Shown here: positions 11,262 to 23,800 of the stretch, one piece after another | Layout: the number at the start of each line of letters is the position of its first letter | How positions within the stretch are numbered: the stretch's first letter is position 1 | DNA from: Malus domestica | Lineage: Eukaryota > Streptophyta > Magnoliopsida > Rosales > Rosaceae | Direction: 5' to 3' | NCBI RefSeq assembly: GCF_042453785.1 | Contig: NC_091673.1 | Span: 7,151,001-7,215,000 of the forward strand | DNA: 64,000 nt | Translations under genes and position numbers: made by a program | Notes under the pieces: generated by a model | Told to the model about the DNA's origin: nothing | Seen by the model: only the letters and a program-made list of their open reading frames with translations | Databases searched by the model: none

Positions 11262-14200
11262 ATGGCAAAGCCAGTCATCTCACTCTTCTCCTTCCTCTCT
11301 ATCATTTCCCTTCTCACACTCGCGCCTGCAGCCTCGGCTCTCCCACTCTCCACCTCCTCCCGATGGATCGTCGACGAGAGCGGGCAGCGCGTGAAGCTGG
11401 CGTGCGTGAACTGGGTGTCGCATCTCGACGCCGTCGTCGCCGAAGGCCTCAGCAAGCAGCCGGTGGATGCAATCGCCAAGCGAATCGCGTCGCTGGGATT
11501 CAACTGCGTCAGGCTGACGTGGCCGCTTCTCCTGGCCACGAATGAAACGCTGGCAGCTGTCACTGTTCGGCAGTCGTTTCAGAGCCTCGGCCTTCTCGAA
11601 TCCATTTCCGGTATCCAGTCCAACAATCCCGCCCTCGTCGATCTCCCCCTCTTGAAAGCTTACCAGGTACGCTGTGATTTTCCCGGGAAACAAACAGAAA
11701 AAAAAAAAAAGGGAAAAGAAAACATGCTGGTTATTTTACTTGCTTAATTATGATATTCTGCATGGACCCCACAACCATGCGTAGGATTAGGTTTTCTCTA
11801 AGTTAATTTCATGGATTGGTTTAAAGCTAAAGCCACGAGGATAACTTTCCAGTGAAGACACGTGAATCATGATCATCATACTTTAATGAATTTTTTTGTC
11901 AACATGATCGACGGCTTATATTGTTTACACGTAAGAGTATCGTGTGATAAATATTTGGTGTGTATGGAATACCTATCGATGTCAGTCCGTCCCTACCCAG
12001 GTACCAAATTTTCAACTCTGGTTTCAATTATTATTGTTTTAGTCCATGGCGGCAATATCAAGAGTGATTTTTGTTTTACTAAATCAAATTAAATTACACA
12101 GTAATTTGGTTGATAGTGACCCTAATTATACACCGCCATTGCACCTGCCATTTAGTGAATGCATAATTCAATTTTGTTTTTGCTGGAGCTCAACAGAGGA
12201 TTGCCCGGAGATTTTTTTTTGTTTAACTATCGACATATTACGTGAGGTTACTAATTAATGTGTAAAATATTATATTTTAGAATATACTTAATACAACTAA
12301 AGTATGATTTTATGTCCTTTTAGTTTGGGATAAGATGCACTTTAGTAAAGGAGAAAATTTCTCTCATTATATATCACATATGCTAATTTTGTCAAATAAG
12401 GGATGGATGTGTTTTTAAAATAACTGAAACTGTTTTTGATAAAAATGTTTTTAGAACCAATTTTTAATAAAGATGTAAATAAATTCTGGAGAAGCACTTA
12501 AAGTTCTAGCACATAACAGGTGCTTCTTGCAGAAAGCATTATAAGTGTTTTTGAAGTTCAAAAATATTTTCTCTAAAAACTCTTTCGGTTACTTGAAAAG
12601 CACATCTAAACGAGTCCTAAATTGGTAATTAAGTTGTTGTCCTTAAATTGCAAGAATTGATACACCACAAAGACTTCAGTCGTGAAAATTGAAATTACAA
12701 GGACTAAAGTGGAGTTCTTCCTAAATTACAAGCATGAAAACCATGCCGGCATGTTATGAACCGAAATTTTTCTCAGCCATGCGAAATACGATCAGGTCCC
12801 ATGGTGGGCTGGATAGAATTGGGCGTTAGAGACGACATTGGATTGGTAGATGTTGCGAGTTATATATTAGTTAAAGTGTAAATAGTAGTTTATTGTCCCA
12901 CATTGGTGAAGTACATATCTAATACCAATTGTAACTCCTACATATACTCTACTTTGGAGATTAATGAATATATAAGAAATTCCCAAATATTATCATATAT
13001 ATTTTTGGTATTTACCATGTTTAGTTTAATATGGCATCAGAGCAGTTCGCTCTTGGTGACTTGGAAGACATAACTTGTAACTCATGTATGAGGATAGGTT
13101 ACTGTATTATGGATTCATAACCCATCATGTGCACTCTTGTCCATCTTACATTTTGGCACAACAAACACAGACTGGACTCAAAATCTATTTTAATTGATCA
13201 CAACCTACCACATCCAGTTTAGGGGCCTTAGGTTTTAGATGACATGGTTTTATAAGTTTTTAGAGTGACAATAAGGACTCCCTCATAATTTACTATTTCT
13301 AATATTCACAAAAGATAATGACTGGTTTATTTTCATATGTTTAGGCAGTAGTTTCTAGTCTTGGGAGCAACAATGTGATGGTTATACTTGATAATCACTT
13401 AAGCACTCCTGGGTGGTGTTGCAATAACAACGACGACAATGGTTTCTTTGGTGACAAGTATTTCAACCCGGACCTTTGGATCACTGGCCTAACTCGAATG
13501 GCCACATTGTTCAAAGGCGTCAGTAATGTGGTGGGCATGAGCTTGAGGAATGAGCTGCGAGGCCCCAAACAGAATGTTGACGACTGGTACAAGTAAGTGC
13601 GTCATTTCATTTCCAGCTGAAAATGAATTCACGTATTATAACATAAGTGATTCAGTTATCCCACATGGTTCACAAGGCATTTTTGTAACATCAATACATA
13701 ACCTAGGGCTATATCTATCTTACCTGGATTATTTTGGCTAACCTATTTGGTTTATATTTAATAGTGTAGATAGTGGGTTTTTCGTTGTACAGCATAATTG
13801 ATGTCTTTCTTTATGCATACGACTGATCAAAACGAATTAATGGTAATTACTTGTAACTTGTATGAAATATCCGTTGTATAGGTACATGCAAAGAGGAGCT
13901 GAGGCGGTGCACTCGGCAAACGCAGACGTGCTTGTCATTCTCTCTGGCTTGAGTTTTGACACGGACTTATCTTTCCTCGCCAAACGACCCGTGAGCCTCA
14001 CATTTGCCGGGAAAACAGTATTTGAAGTGCACTGGTATGGATTTTCAGATGGGCAGGCGTGGAAGAACGGCAATCCCAACCAAGTGTGCGGCCAAGTATA
14101 CAATAACGTGAAGAGAAAGTCAGGATTTTTGCTTGACAATGGGTTGCCATTGTTTGTGAGTGAGTTTGGGGTGGACCACAGGGGCACCAATGTAAATGAC

Positions 14201-15150
14201 AACAGGTACTTAAACTGCTTCATGGCTGCTGCAGCTGAATTTGATGTGGATTTTGCTCTCTGGACCCTGGTTGGGAGTTATTATTTAAGGCAAGGGGTGG
14301 TGGGTATGGAAGAGTATTATGGAATCTTGAACTGGGATTGGAGCGATATCAGGAATTCAAGCCTAACTCAGAGGCTCTCTGTCCTCCAATCTCCTTTGCA
14401 AGGTAACACCGTGTTTCATTTTCATCGATTAATGTTGCTAGGGTCAGACGCTTCCGCTTGCAAGTGATTTCTGACGGTTAATTAGATGTGGACCTTGCTC
14501 GCCCACATAGGCCACTGGTGCAGCACATAATCTTTGTTTCATTGAAGAGATTTGAATCATATATTTCATTTTTTGGAGGGTTGACGCTAATTTGCTTGTG
14601 GCAAACATGGGTGTAGAATATCGCTTGTGTCAGAAAGGTTTATTATGTGTTTGTGTTGTTTGCAGGGCCAGGCTTAGCTCAATCCAGGATGCATAAAATC
14701 ATTTTCCATCCAGCCACAGGCCTCTGCCTCCTAAAAGTCGGATTCCTTGGCCCTTTGAAGTTAGGTCCATGCTCCCAGTCTGGAGCCTGGGCCTATTCAT
14801 CGAGGAAGGTCCTAACGCTGAAAGGAACGTATTTCTGCATACAAGCTGACAAACTGAATAAGCCGGCAGCAGTGGGGATACTTTGCACGACCAGGAATTC
14901 GCAATGGGATATCATTTCGGATTCTAAGTTGCACCTCCAATCTAAGACCATGGATGGTACCGAAGTTTGCCTTGACGTAGACTCCAGCAATACCGTTGTC
15001 ACAAATTCCTGCAACTGCTTGAGCAGAGATAGTTCGTGCGACCCCGGAAACCAGTGGTTCAAACTTGTTGACAGCACAATAAATTCGTCGCCTAAAAGCC
15101 CCATGCTCGAGCTCCAGTCAGTCGTGCATATGATTGAGGCAACTATCTAA
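11262..15150 (+). CDS. Secreted glycoside hydrolase family 5 protein with C-terminal ricin-B-like domain, copy 1
   Basis: Exons 11262-11666, 13345-13592, 13882-14402 and 14666-15150 join to a 552-residue protein. Residues 1 to ~26 are a hydrophobic signal peptide (ending PAASA), so the product is probably secreted to the wall or apoplast. The GH5 barrel follows: the family Asn-Glu motif SLRNELRGP supplies the acid/base Glu (about E205), HWYGF lies at ~268, and FVSEFGVD supplies the nucleophile (about E312). The last exon encodes a Cys-rich lectin-like segment (FHPATGLCLL, GPLKLGPCS, CLDVD, NQWFKL), as in plant relatives such as At1g13130. Plant members are annotated as cellulases, but substrate is not established. 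Intron 1 is 1678 bp and holds an LTR relic. Tandem partner at 20862. Confidence 0.93.
12851..13046 (+). mobile_element. LTR plus primer-binding site relic (Copia/TRIM-like) in GH5 intron 1
   Basis: A segment starting TGTTGCGAGTTATATATTAG, with TATTGTCCCACATTGG and a TATA-like region, is followed at 13032 by TGGCATCAGAGC, one base from the TGGTATCAGAGC site complementary to initiator tRNA-Met. No second LTR was found nearby, so this is a 5' remnant. Confidence 0.6.
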
Positions 15151-15189
15151 TGGCTGAAGGTACTGAACAAGGGACTGGAAATCATGGGA

Positions 15190-15910
15190 AAGAAAGTGTA
15201 GGCTCCTTAATATTTCTATACAATATCAAATGACGCAAATATATATATGTATGTGTGTGTAAAGAAATAACTATTTGGTCATGGCAGATTAAGAAATTAA
15301 GTACATAGTAGGGTTGATCAAGTAATCAAGGCTGCTTTGTAAAATTATGTGATCCATTATTAGTTGATGTAAAATCATGATTGGAAAGTGATGTAATTCT
15401 AAAGTCAGGGTTTGCTTTTGGATATCAAAGATCATGCTTGCTAGAGAAGTAAGAAGTAAAATATATAACGATGATTGTAATTTGTTTTGTCAATTTTACG
15501 ACGTGAGATTGTCAAAGCATAGATAATATTTGCATTCACTCCGTGTGTGGAGCAACATGTCCACCCTTTTTGAATAAGGTATTTTCAATGTAAACTTTCA
15601 TAATCAAAATCATTGAATTTCTTAAGCATCGTTTAAAAATCATTGCTATAAAAATCATTCAAATCAGAATTTTTTTGGTCATCTAACAGAAATTGTTCAT
15701 GGAATAATTACAAGCTAGGGTTTGATCATGTAAAATTGGTGATTTGAAAGTAATTAGAAAAAATCATTTTCCAACTGCAATTCATGCTTTATTAGGACGA
15801 GCAGCTGAGAATAAAATTCTAATAATCATGCTTTATTTTGTCTTCTCAATTGTGTAACAATCACGCTCTAATACTATATTTGCTACAGAAGTGGTCACCT
15901 AAAGTCCAAA
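15190..15910. repeat. GH5 3'-flank duplicated block (first copy)
   Basis: TTTGGTCATGGCAGATTAAG, AGGGTTGATCAAGTAA and ATCAAAGATCATG recur at 16760-16960. Parts (ACGAGCA.., AATCATGCT.., GTCTTC..) also recur downstream of GH5 copy 2 at 24360-24660. This marks the extent of the segment that was duplicated with the genes. No gene is seen in it. Confidence 0.75.
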
Positions 15911-16329
15911 TACAGACAAATGCGGATTTAACCTATTTAACCAATAATTCATGTCTCTTAGTGACGAATTGGGCCTGCTTTTTTGGCCTAGAATCTGCTT
16001 TTTAAAAAGTTTTAGGTTGCTAGATTGTTTGGTAAAATTCCCACTTTTTTACTTATTTTGAAAGTTAGCGGTGGTAAAAAGCAAACTTAACACTTACGCT
16101 TGAAGAGCAGCTGCTTTTCTTCCAACTTTTGCAACTTTTGCTCAAATCCAATTTGGAAGATGTAGAAATTGTGTTTGGCTCAACTTATTTTTCATTCATC
16201 CTTAAATGTACAGTATATAGTAAATACAAGTACATTAAAAATGAAAACCTAATAAGAGGCCTAATAATGATATTTTATTCTTTGTATAAAGAGAAATTCT
16301 TTAGTCCGACCGTTGTACCACATATCCGA

Positions 16330-16437
16330 ATTAATGCTAAGAGCCGTGGTGCAAACGTTCTCGAAAGTAAACTGAAGAAGCACTTCTAGGAGATCAACGC
16401 CGCCATGTTTAGAATTCACCAATTCTTAATCAACTTC
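16330..16437 (-). pseudogene. CYP86C fragment
   Basis: AGAGCCGTGGTGCAAACG, AAGAAGCACTTCT and GGAGATCAAC match 26101-26205 of the intact P450 gene at most positions over about 105 bp (codons ~164-199). No other P450 sequence was found around it. It is non-functional. Confidence 0.85.
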
Positions 16438-16520
16438 GACTCCTAGAAGCCCCATTCTCCAGATCATCATTATCCAGATATACGTAGTTACTCAAATCAC
16501 TGAGGCAACTAACTTAATGA
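16438..16520 (+). pseudogene. GH5 C-terminal end fragment
   Basis: CTAGAAGCCCCATTCTCCAG and later GAGGCAACTAACTTAATGACC match the last codons and stop region of GH5 copy 1 (15085-15155) and copy 2 (near 24340). It directly abuts the CYP86C fragment and is followed by a second copy of the GH5 downstream flank. Confidence 0.7.
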
Positions 16521-16756
16521 CCCTTGTATAAAAACTTCTGCTACAAAGCTAAATTATATGACTATAGTTGTATTAATAAGGACTATTTAGAATAAAGTAG
16601 GCATAACCTAACCAAACCAAAATCATAAAAGTCCGCTTTTGCATATGGATGTCATGTTTCTCTTATTCAGAACCTAGAAATTTTCCGAGTACGAAGTTTT
16701 TTACCACAAACCAAGTTAATAGATACGTTTATGATATCATATTTTCAGGGGACCAG

Positions 16757-16960
16757 CTCCTTAATATGTCTTGCACAATATCAAATGACACAAACATGTA
16801 GTTGCAAAGAAATTACCGGCTATTTGGTCATGGCAGATTAAGAAATTAGTTACATACTAGGGTTGATCAAGTAAGGTTGCTCTGTAAAATTATGTAACTC
16901 ATTAGTTGATGTAAAATTGGTGATTTGGAAATTAATTCAAGGTTCGTTTTACATACTAAA
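16757..16960. repeat. GH5 3'-flank duplicated block (second copy)
   Basis: It corresponds to 15190-15440 in order and direction: CTCCTTAATAT, CAATATCAAATGAC, GGTCATGGCAGATTAAG, AGGGTTGATCAAGTAA. With the preceding gene fragments it marks a third, decayed GH5 unit. Confidence 0.8.
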
Positions 16961-17839
16961 GATCATGTTTGTTAATCATCATTTAAAGATACTTTTTGAA
17001 TTCAAATGATAGATTTTTAGTCATTTAATTGTATCAAATACTTGGACAGTTTATCATAAATATGTTATTTGGTACATACATTGTCAACTTGCTTCATACA
17101 TTTGGATGACTAAACGATCTTTTGATTCTAATGATATTTTAGAGGGATCATCCTCAGATAAAAAATAAGAAATTAAACAATTCCGTTTATGATATTTGTA
17201 CAATAATAATATTTTTTTTTGTTGCAAGAGTTGAATATATACATCAAAGTTAGGTGCAAAGTATTATTCATAAATGTATATTGATGGGATTTTTACCACC
17301 TAAAAAAGTAGGGATAAAAATACCTAAAATACTTACAAGAGTAACAAGGTTATCGCAGATAGTAACAAGGTTATCGCAGTATAGTCGGCTCAAGTAAGGT
17401 CGTTCTCCACAGAATTCTTAAAACAATTTCTATTTAAAACCAATTGTTAATTAATTATTTAAAACAAAGTTTCGAAAAAATTGATGTTATGTCTTAAAAT
17501 TATAAAAATGAGTTTAATAAAAACAATTTAAAAGGTTTGGCAAGAGGAAAATAACTAAAAGAAAACAGTTTTGAAAATCAATTTAAAAATACACTAGGGT
17601 TCCGCCATCACATTAATAATTCTATGCAGTTCCTCCCAATTACTTATGCATTACCCATCTATATTTTGAAGGTTAGGTTTTCCTACAGTAAGCTCTACTT
17701 AGACCTCCAATCTGTAATGTATATCAAACATGCAATCCGTCCGGAGGTTCGAATGAAATGTGAACATGAAAGACTTATTAAGCTTTATGAAAACTCTTTG
17801 AAAAACCATGCAACCTTGAAGACATGGTGTTCACCCGAA
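16961..17839. other. Intergenic, repeat-like, no gene
   Basis: It includes a perfect 19-bp direct repeat (AGTAACAAGGTTATCGCAG at 17340 and 17361). The following CTCAAGTAAGGTCGTTCTCC and CACTAGGGTTCCGCC look like dispersed plant repeat sequence that I cannot assign. Confidence 0.4.
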
Positions 17840-20338
17840 CACCATGTTTGGATGAAGAATTTCTAAATTATCACTGAATTTTAAATGATGGGAATTACAA
17901 ATGATAGTAATTAAATTCTCGTTAATTGAAATTTCATCGTTTGGATGTTGGATACATAGAAATTACAAAATGACAGGAATTCCAAATTTCATTGTTTGGA
18001 TATTCTCTAGAATTTGTATTATATAGAGGAATACAAATTTGAATAAAAACGTTAAACTGGTTATAAATCATCAGGGTTAAAGTCATCAAACAAAAATGAG
18101 ACATTAGTTATAAAATCATCAGTTTGATTCAAAATGATACATCAGCAACACATTGGTTAGTTAAAACCAAATTTTCAACAATTAACAGCTGCAATAATAT
18201 GATAAAGTTGATTGAAGTAGGAAAAATCCCAGTAAAGCACACTTGCAAATGTCAATGAACTTTCATGACATGCAAAGCTTTTATTTTAACTAATATCTTA
18301 CTGAAAAAAACTAAAATGGGAAATATAATGAAAACAATCCTATGCGCCTCGTGAAGTAAACAATAATACCATTTTTTTTTTCTTCTCAACTGGAAGTGTC
18401 TTCAACATGAGAAATTGCTTGTCATTTTTTATCAACCAAGCACATGTTTTGATTTGTTCTTCACTGAGATTTGGTATTGCATTTACTTCATGATATACCT
18501 CTGTTGGATCAAGCTTCTTTGTGTTTGCACAAATATAGTCTTGAAAGGATGATGTCATCCATCTTGGCAGGTGAATCTGCAATCATATCTTTAGGGGTGG
18601 TTGGTTTTCTCTTTGTATGAGGCACATCAACGAAATTTGTTGGCTTTCTCTTGCTTTGAGTCTTCTGACCATTGGCTGAAATAGTATCATTAATGATTTC
18701 AATATATTCTAAACCTTGCGTATCACCATCCAAATCAATACGATTAGGTTAATTATGCTTAGGAGTCATAATCTCAACAGCTTCCACACTTGTTTCAGCA
18801 CCCTCACCCGTGACTCTATCTTTGCCACACAAATCCACTATATCATCCCAATTTGGAATGACCTTCCAACAAAAACTTTCAACACCACTATGTGACTACC
18901 CATCAAAATATAAAAATAAAAAAGCAAACCATAAGTATAAGAAGAGTTAAAAGAATATCACACACACAAAAGAAAAACAATGAATTTGTCATACCTTCAC
19001 GTACTTTTGCTAGACAGAGTCTTAATCTACACTTATCATCTTTTTGGTTGCATCCCAATTAAATCCACTTTGACTTAGTATATCACTCACTATTGAGAAG
19101 AACACTCCAACTATACCAATGCATGACAATGACAATAACATATATAATTGTACCGACAATAATTTTTTTTTCTTCCTATTTTCCTCTTCATTTATAGCAC
19201 GCTTTCGCTTTAACCTCGTTAGCATGTCTACAGCATTAGTATTTTCCATACTTGTTTGAATATATGAACAAAGATATATTGTGATATGCAACAATAGTTA
19301 TGGGATATGCAACTTTCTGTTTTAACCAAAAGTTGTAGATATACATGTAGTAGACGCACAAGGTTTTTGAGGCAAGAAATTAAGAGTGAGGCTATGCAAT
19401 CAAAAAACAAATGAGGCAAAAGTGAACAAAAAAGAATGAGTAGCCATGCAAGTTACATTCAAATCAACAATTGGTTCGTAAAGATAGAACAATCTAGCAT
19501 TAGTATCATGAGAGTAATTCATTCTTTCAATTACTGCTTCGGTGGCTTAACAAAATCATCATATTCAATCTTGGCTATTGTTAACCTTTAAAAGAACATC
19601 TGTAACAAGGAACTTCTGAACATACCAAAGGCCATCAAAAACTAAAAATGGAGGACTGCTAGACTATGTTTTTTTTTTCTTCTAGTGAAGGAAACAATTC
19701 AAGGGAAGAGCCAATAATGTGTATCCCCCTACCCACCACCACCAAAAACCTTCCCTTTTTCCCCGACAACGTTACATACCCAAAAACATTCCCCCTTTCC
19801 CAGATAAGGTTACATACCCAATACACAATTTAATCGGGGAAAAAAACCTAATAAGCACACCAAGAGTATGACTATCAGCAAAATTTACAATTGCTATAAA
19901 GAGAATACCCAAAAAGCTTAAAATAATTCAAGAAAGAAAAGAGAAGAGGTTGACCTAGAACGAAGGAAAAAGATGAAGCACGAGCGAGAATCCCTTCGAA
20001 GATTGGAGAGTTAACAGAGTGAAGATGCAACCCTTTTATTGTGAACTTTGGCGCTAATCATCCCAGTTTGGCGTCCTAATCATGATATTTCAAATTTGGT
20101 GGTGCAAGATTTCTAGCCGATGAATTTGGGATTCTCGTTGTTGTTGGAATTGTGAAATTCCACCTATTTAGACGGAAATTAAACTCGAAAATCTTCATCC
20201 CCAATTTCCCTTTTTTTTCCCGTAGAAATTGGCTATTCTCGCGCTACAAGTTCCCAAATGAGGGAAAATTGCTTTCCCATCCCAAATTTTGTATTTTAAA
20301 TGAAATTATGTTTTATTTTACTGTATCCAAACAGAGTG
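17840..20338 (-). mobile_element. PIF/Harbinger-like element with decayed MYB/SANT-like ORF
   Basis: The left end CACCATGTTTGGAT mirrors the right end ATCCAAACAGAGTG. Flanking bases are GAA at the left and TAA at the right, a near-match to the TAA target. The only coding remnants are from the second Harbinger protein, on the minus strand. No DDE transposase was seen, so it depends on others. Confidence 0.6.
18340..19260 (-). pseudogene. MYB/SANT-like Harbinger accessory protein, broken
   Basis: Pieces in order: a Lys/Arg-rich N-terminal segment and SGFNWDATKKMISVD (SANT-like motif) at 19260-19022; NGQKTQSKRKPTNF linker near 18700-18560; and a C-terminal piece, ANTKKLDPTEVYHEVNAIP and LSEEQIKTCAWLIKNDK, at 18540-18340. 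Frames change and stops intervene. Plant proteins of this type (L10-interacting MYB-like) derive from, and accompany, PIF/Harbinger transposases. Confidence 0.65.
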
Positions 20339-20861
20339 TAAGTGAACTTACAATTATTAACCACAAGAAACCATAGCCAATTTTAAAGAACCTTCCGACC
20401 AAAATTGCATCAAAGTATTTTTTTAAACATCCTAATGGTGGCCAATCATCACGACTATTAGATAGTTTCAAACACGGAGATTAATAATTCAAAACATACA
20501 TGCATAATATCATAAGTAACCCGATCCAGTTGGAATTATTAAAAAATTCCACTGATTGATCATTTTATACCATAAATAAGTTTGCATGTCCTACATTAAG
20601 TATACCAAAAATACATAATAAAACATCAAAAATATATAAATAAAGTCGCCTCATCGTGTATTTAGTAAAAAACCTTGTAATAATTTACACAATCCGAAGC
20701 ATAATAAATGTGTACCGGGTAAAAAGCCTTGTAAATTGCAAATTATTTTATCTTATTGTTTTCTCAAGTGCATGGAGTGAACTGCATGGAGTGTGGTGGG
20801 CCTATCAATCAGCAGTATATAGATTAAGAGCTCCCATAAATCCTCAACTAACTTCCTAGCC
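20339..20861 (+). promoter_or_regulatory. Upstream region of GH5 copy 2
   Basis: It is AT-rich and non-coding. The last ~100 bp align with the GH5 copy 1 promoter: GGTGGGCCTAT, then TATATAGAT at 20817-20825 as probable TATA, then CTCAACTAACTTCC before the ATG. Confidence 0.5.
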
Positions 20862-23800
20862 ATGTCAAGGTCGATCATCTCACTCTTCTCCTTTCTCTCC
20901 ATCCTTTCTCTCATCGCAGTCTCAGCCCTCCCACTCTCCACCCACAAGCGGTGGATCGTCGACGAGAATGGGAGGCGCGTGAAGCTGGCCTGCGTGAATT
21001 GGGTGTCGCATCTCGACACCGTCCTCGCCGAAGGCCTCAGCAAGCAGCCGGTGAACGCAATCATCAAGCGCATCACGTCGCTGGGGTTCAACTGCGTCAG
21101 GCTGACGTGGCCGCTTTTCTTGGCCACCAATTCGACGCTGGCAGAAGTCACTGTTCGGCAGTCGTTTCAGAGCCTTGGGCTGCTCGGTTCCATTTCTGGT
21201 CTCCAGTCCAACAATCCCGGCTTCCTCGATCTCTCCCTTATAAAAGCTTTCCAGGTACAAGTTCTCTGATTTTCACAGAAAAAATAATGTAGGTACTTTT
21301 TTTGGGGTTGCTAAGGTGATTAAATTTGAAGACTAAATTTGCAAACTAAATGATGCGTCATCAATAAGAATAAATACGTTTATCAATGTTTAAGTAATAA
21401 ACCAATCATCAACTTCTATGCCATTTAATTTTCAAAACTTTGTCTACAAACTTAATCTTCCTAGCATTACTGGTTGCTATATTATCGCTTCAAAAATGTT
21501 ATTCTACGTGTCAAATATTGAGTGATATAAGATTTTATTTTCGTTTGCTTAACTATGAGACTCTATATGAACCCCACAAACATTTGTATGAGATATTTTT
21601 CAATGTACCAAGAATACAGCTCGTTGCACTAAGTGTTATGGTATGCGTGGGGAGTAATTTTTTTTTTTTTCAAATGTCCATCTACAATACTATTGTGATA
21701 TTAATGTTCCAGGTCACATTTCTACACTGAAAAATCTCTGTCGGTAAGATTAGTCTTTCTCCAAGAGACCGTATGCTAACTGAAAACTTATTTGGTAAAG
21801 TTCTTTAATTTCGAAAATTGAAAGCCAAAGTTTGAAAATTCATAAAAGTGACTTTCCGATTAGTTTTCATTACCAAACAAGTCAAGGACAACTTCAAATG
21901 AAGAGCTACAGTCTTACAAAATCCAGAATAGACTGGCTCATAGCATGAAACGAATGAATCCAATGACTAAAGATAATCGTTATGTATGTCGGTCCATGCT
22001 ATCATGATATTTACAAATCTCTTTTCTATAAATCCGTAGCTGACAATGTTAGCACTTGCATCATGCAGAATAAATAACCGAATAAATTGTTGTGCACCAT
22101 CGGACATTAACACTGCAACCTGGTATTACTAATCCATTATTGTACCATTGATAAATGGCAGGTTCTATTATACATGTGTTTTAACACTGAGTGTAAATTA
22201 AAAAATTTCTTGATCATAAGAAATAAAAGTTCGGAGTTGTTTGATAACCATTTCGTTTTCAGTTTTCATTTTTTTGAAAACTGAAATTATTTTTGGTAAC
22301 TTCTTTTAGTTTTGAAAACTAAAAACTAAAATGTGAACATCCGAGGCCAATTTTTGAAAACTCAAGAAAGTAATTTTCAGTTTTTTGGCAAAAAAAAAAA
22401 AAAAAGAAAACTGAAAGTAATTATCAAATAAGATTTCAATTTTCAGATTTAAAAAATAAAAAATAAAAAATAAAAAATAAAAGTAAAAAGTAAAAACGAA
22501 TTGGTTATTAAACGGACAATTTCATATGACATGGTTTTAAATTTAGGGGTAGCTGGTTACCTGCAGAACAGACTAGAGAGGTGAAGATCGAGAGTCTACA
22601 TGTTCCAATTTTACTTTACAGGTTTATTAGTTTAAGCAAGGTTAATAACTGATTATTATGTTCACATGTAGGCGGTGGTTTCTAGCCTTGGGAAAAACAA
22701 TGTGATGGTTGTACTGGACAATCACTTAAGCAAGCCTGGGTGGTGTTGCAGCAACACTGACGGCAATGGTTTCTTCGGCGACGAGTATTTCAACCCTGAC
22801 AATTGGATCGTTGGCCTAACTCGAATGGCAGCGTTGTTCCATGGCGTGCGCAATGTGGTGGGCATGAGCTTGAGGAATGAGCTGCGAGGCCCCAAACAGA
22901 ATGTTAACGATTGGTACACGTAAGTGCGTCATTTCATTTCAAGTGAACTCACGTATTATAACATAAGTGAATTGGTTATCCCAAGTGGCGATATCTAAGT
23001 ACATCACAATGATTTCTTTGTGATATGCATATACCACTGATAAAAACGAATTAATGGTAATTAACTATACTATTATGAACTATGCATGGTATAGGTACAT
23101 GCAAAGAGGAGCTGAGGCAGTCCACAAGGCAAACCCAGTTGTGCTTGTCATTCTCTCTGGCCTGAAGTTTGACACAGACTTGTCTTTCCTCGCCAATCGA
23201 CCAGTGAAGCTCACATTTTCTGGGAAAACGGTATATGAGGTTCACTGGTATGGATTTACAGACGGGCAGGAGTGGAAGAGTGGCAACTCCAATCAAGTGT
23301 GCGGTCATGTGTACAATAACGTGAAGGGAAGGTCAGGTTTTTTGCTTGACAGAGGATTTCCGTTGTTTGTGAGCGAGTTTGGTGTGGACCAGAGGGGCAC
23401 CAATGTAATTGACAACAGGTACTTAAACTGCTTCATGGCTGCTGCTGTTGAACTTGATGTGGATTTTGCGCAGTGGAGCCTGGTTGGGAGTTATTATCTC
23501 AGGCAAGGGGTGAAGGGTATGAAAGAGTATTATGGAATCTTGAACTCGGATTGGAGTGGTATTAGGAATTCAAGCCTAACTCAAAAAATATCTGTCCTCC
23601 AAACTTCTATCAAAGGTATAGTGTGTTCGATTTCTTGGTTCGATTTTTCTAAGGTCAGTCTCCCAGACATGCATGCTAGTGATTTTTTACTCAAAAATTC
23701 CTGCACGTTCATGGGAGACTGATACAGCCAATATGTTATTTTAAACTAATATAAATTATTGGGATGGAAATTTAAACTCGGGTTGATAGGGGAGACCACA

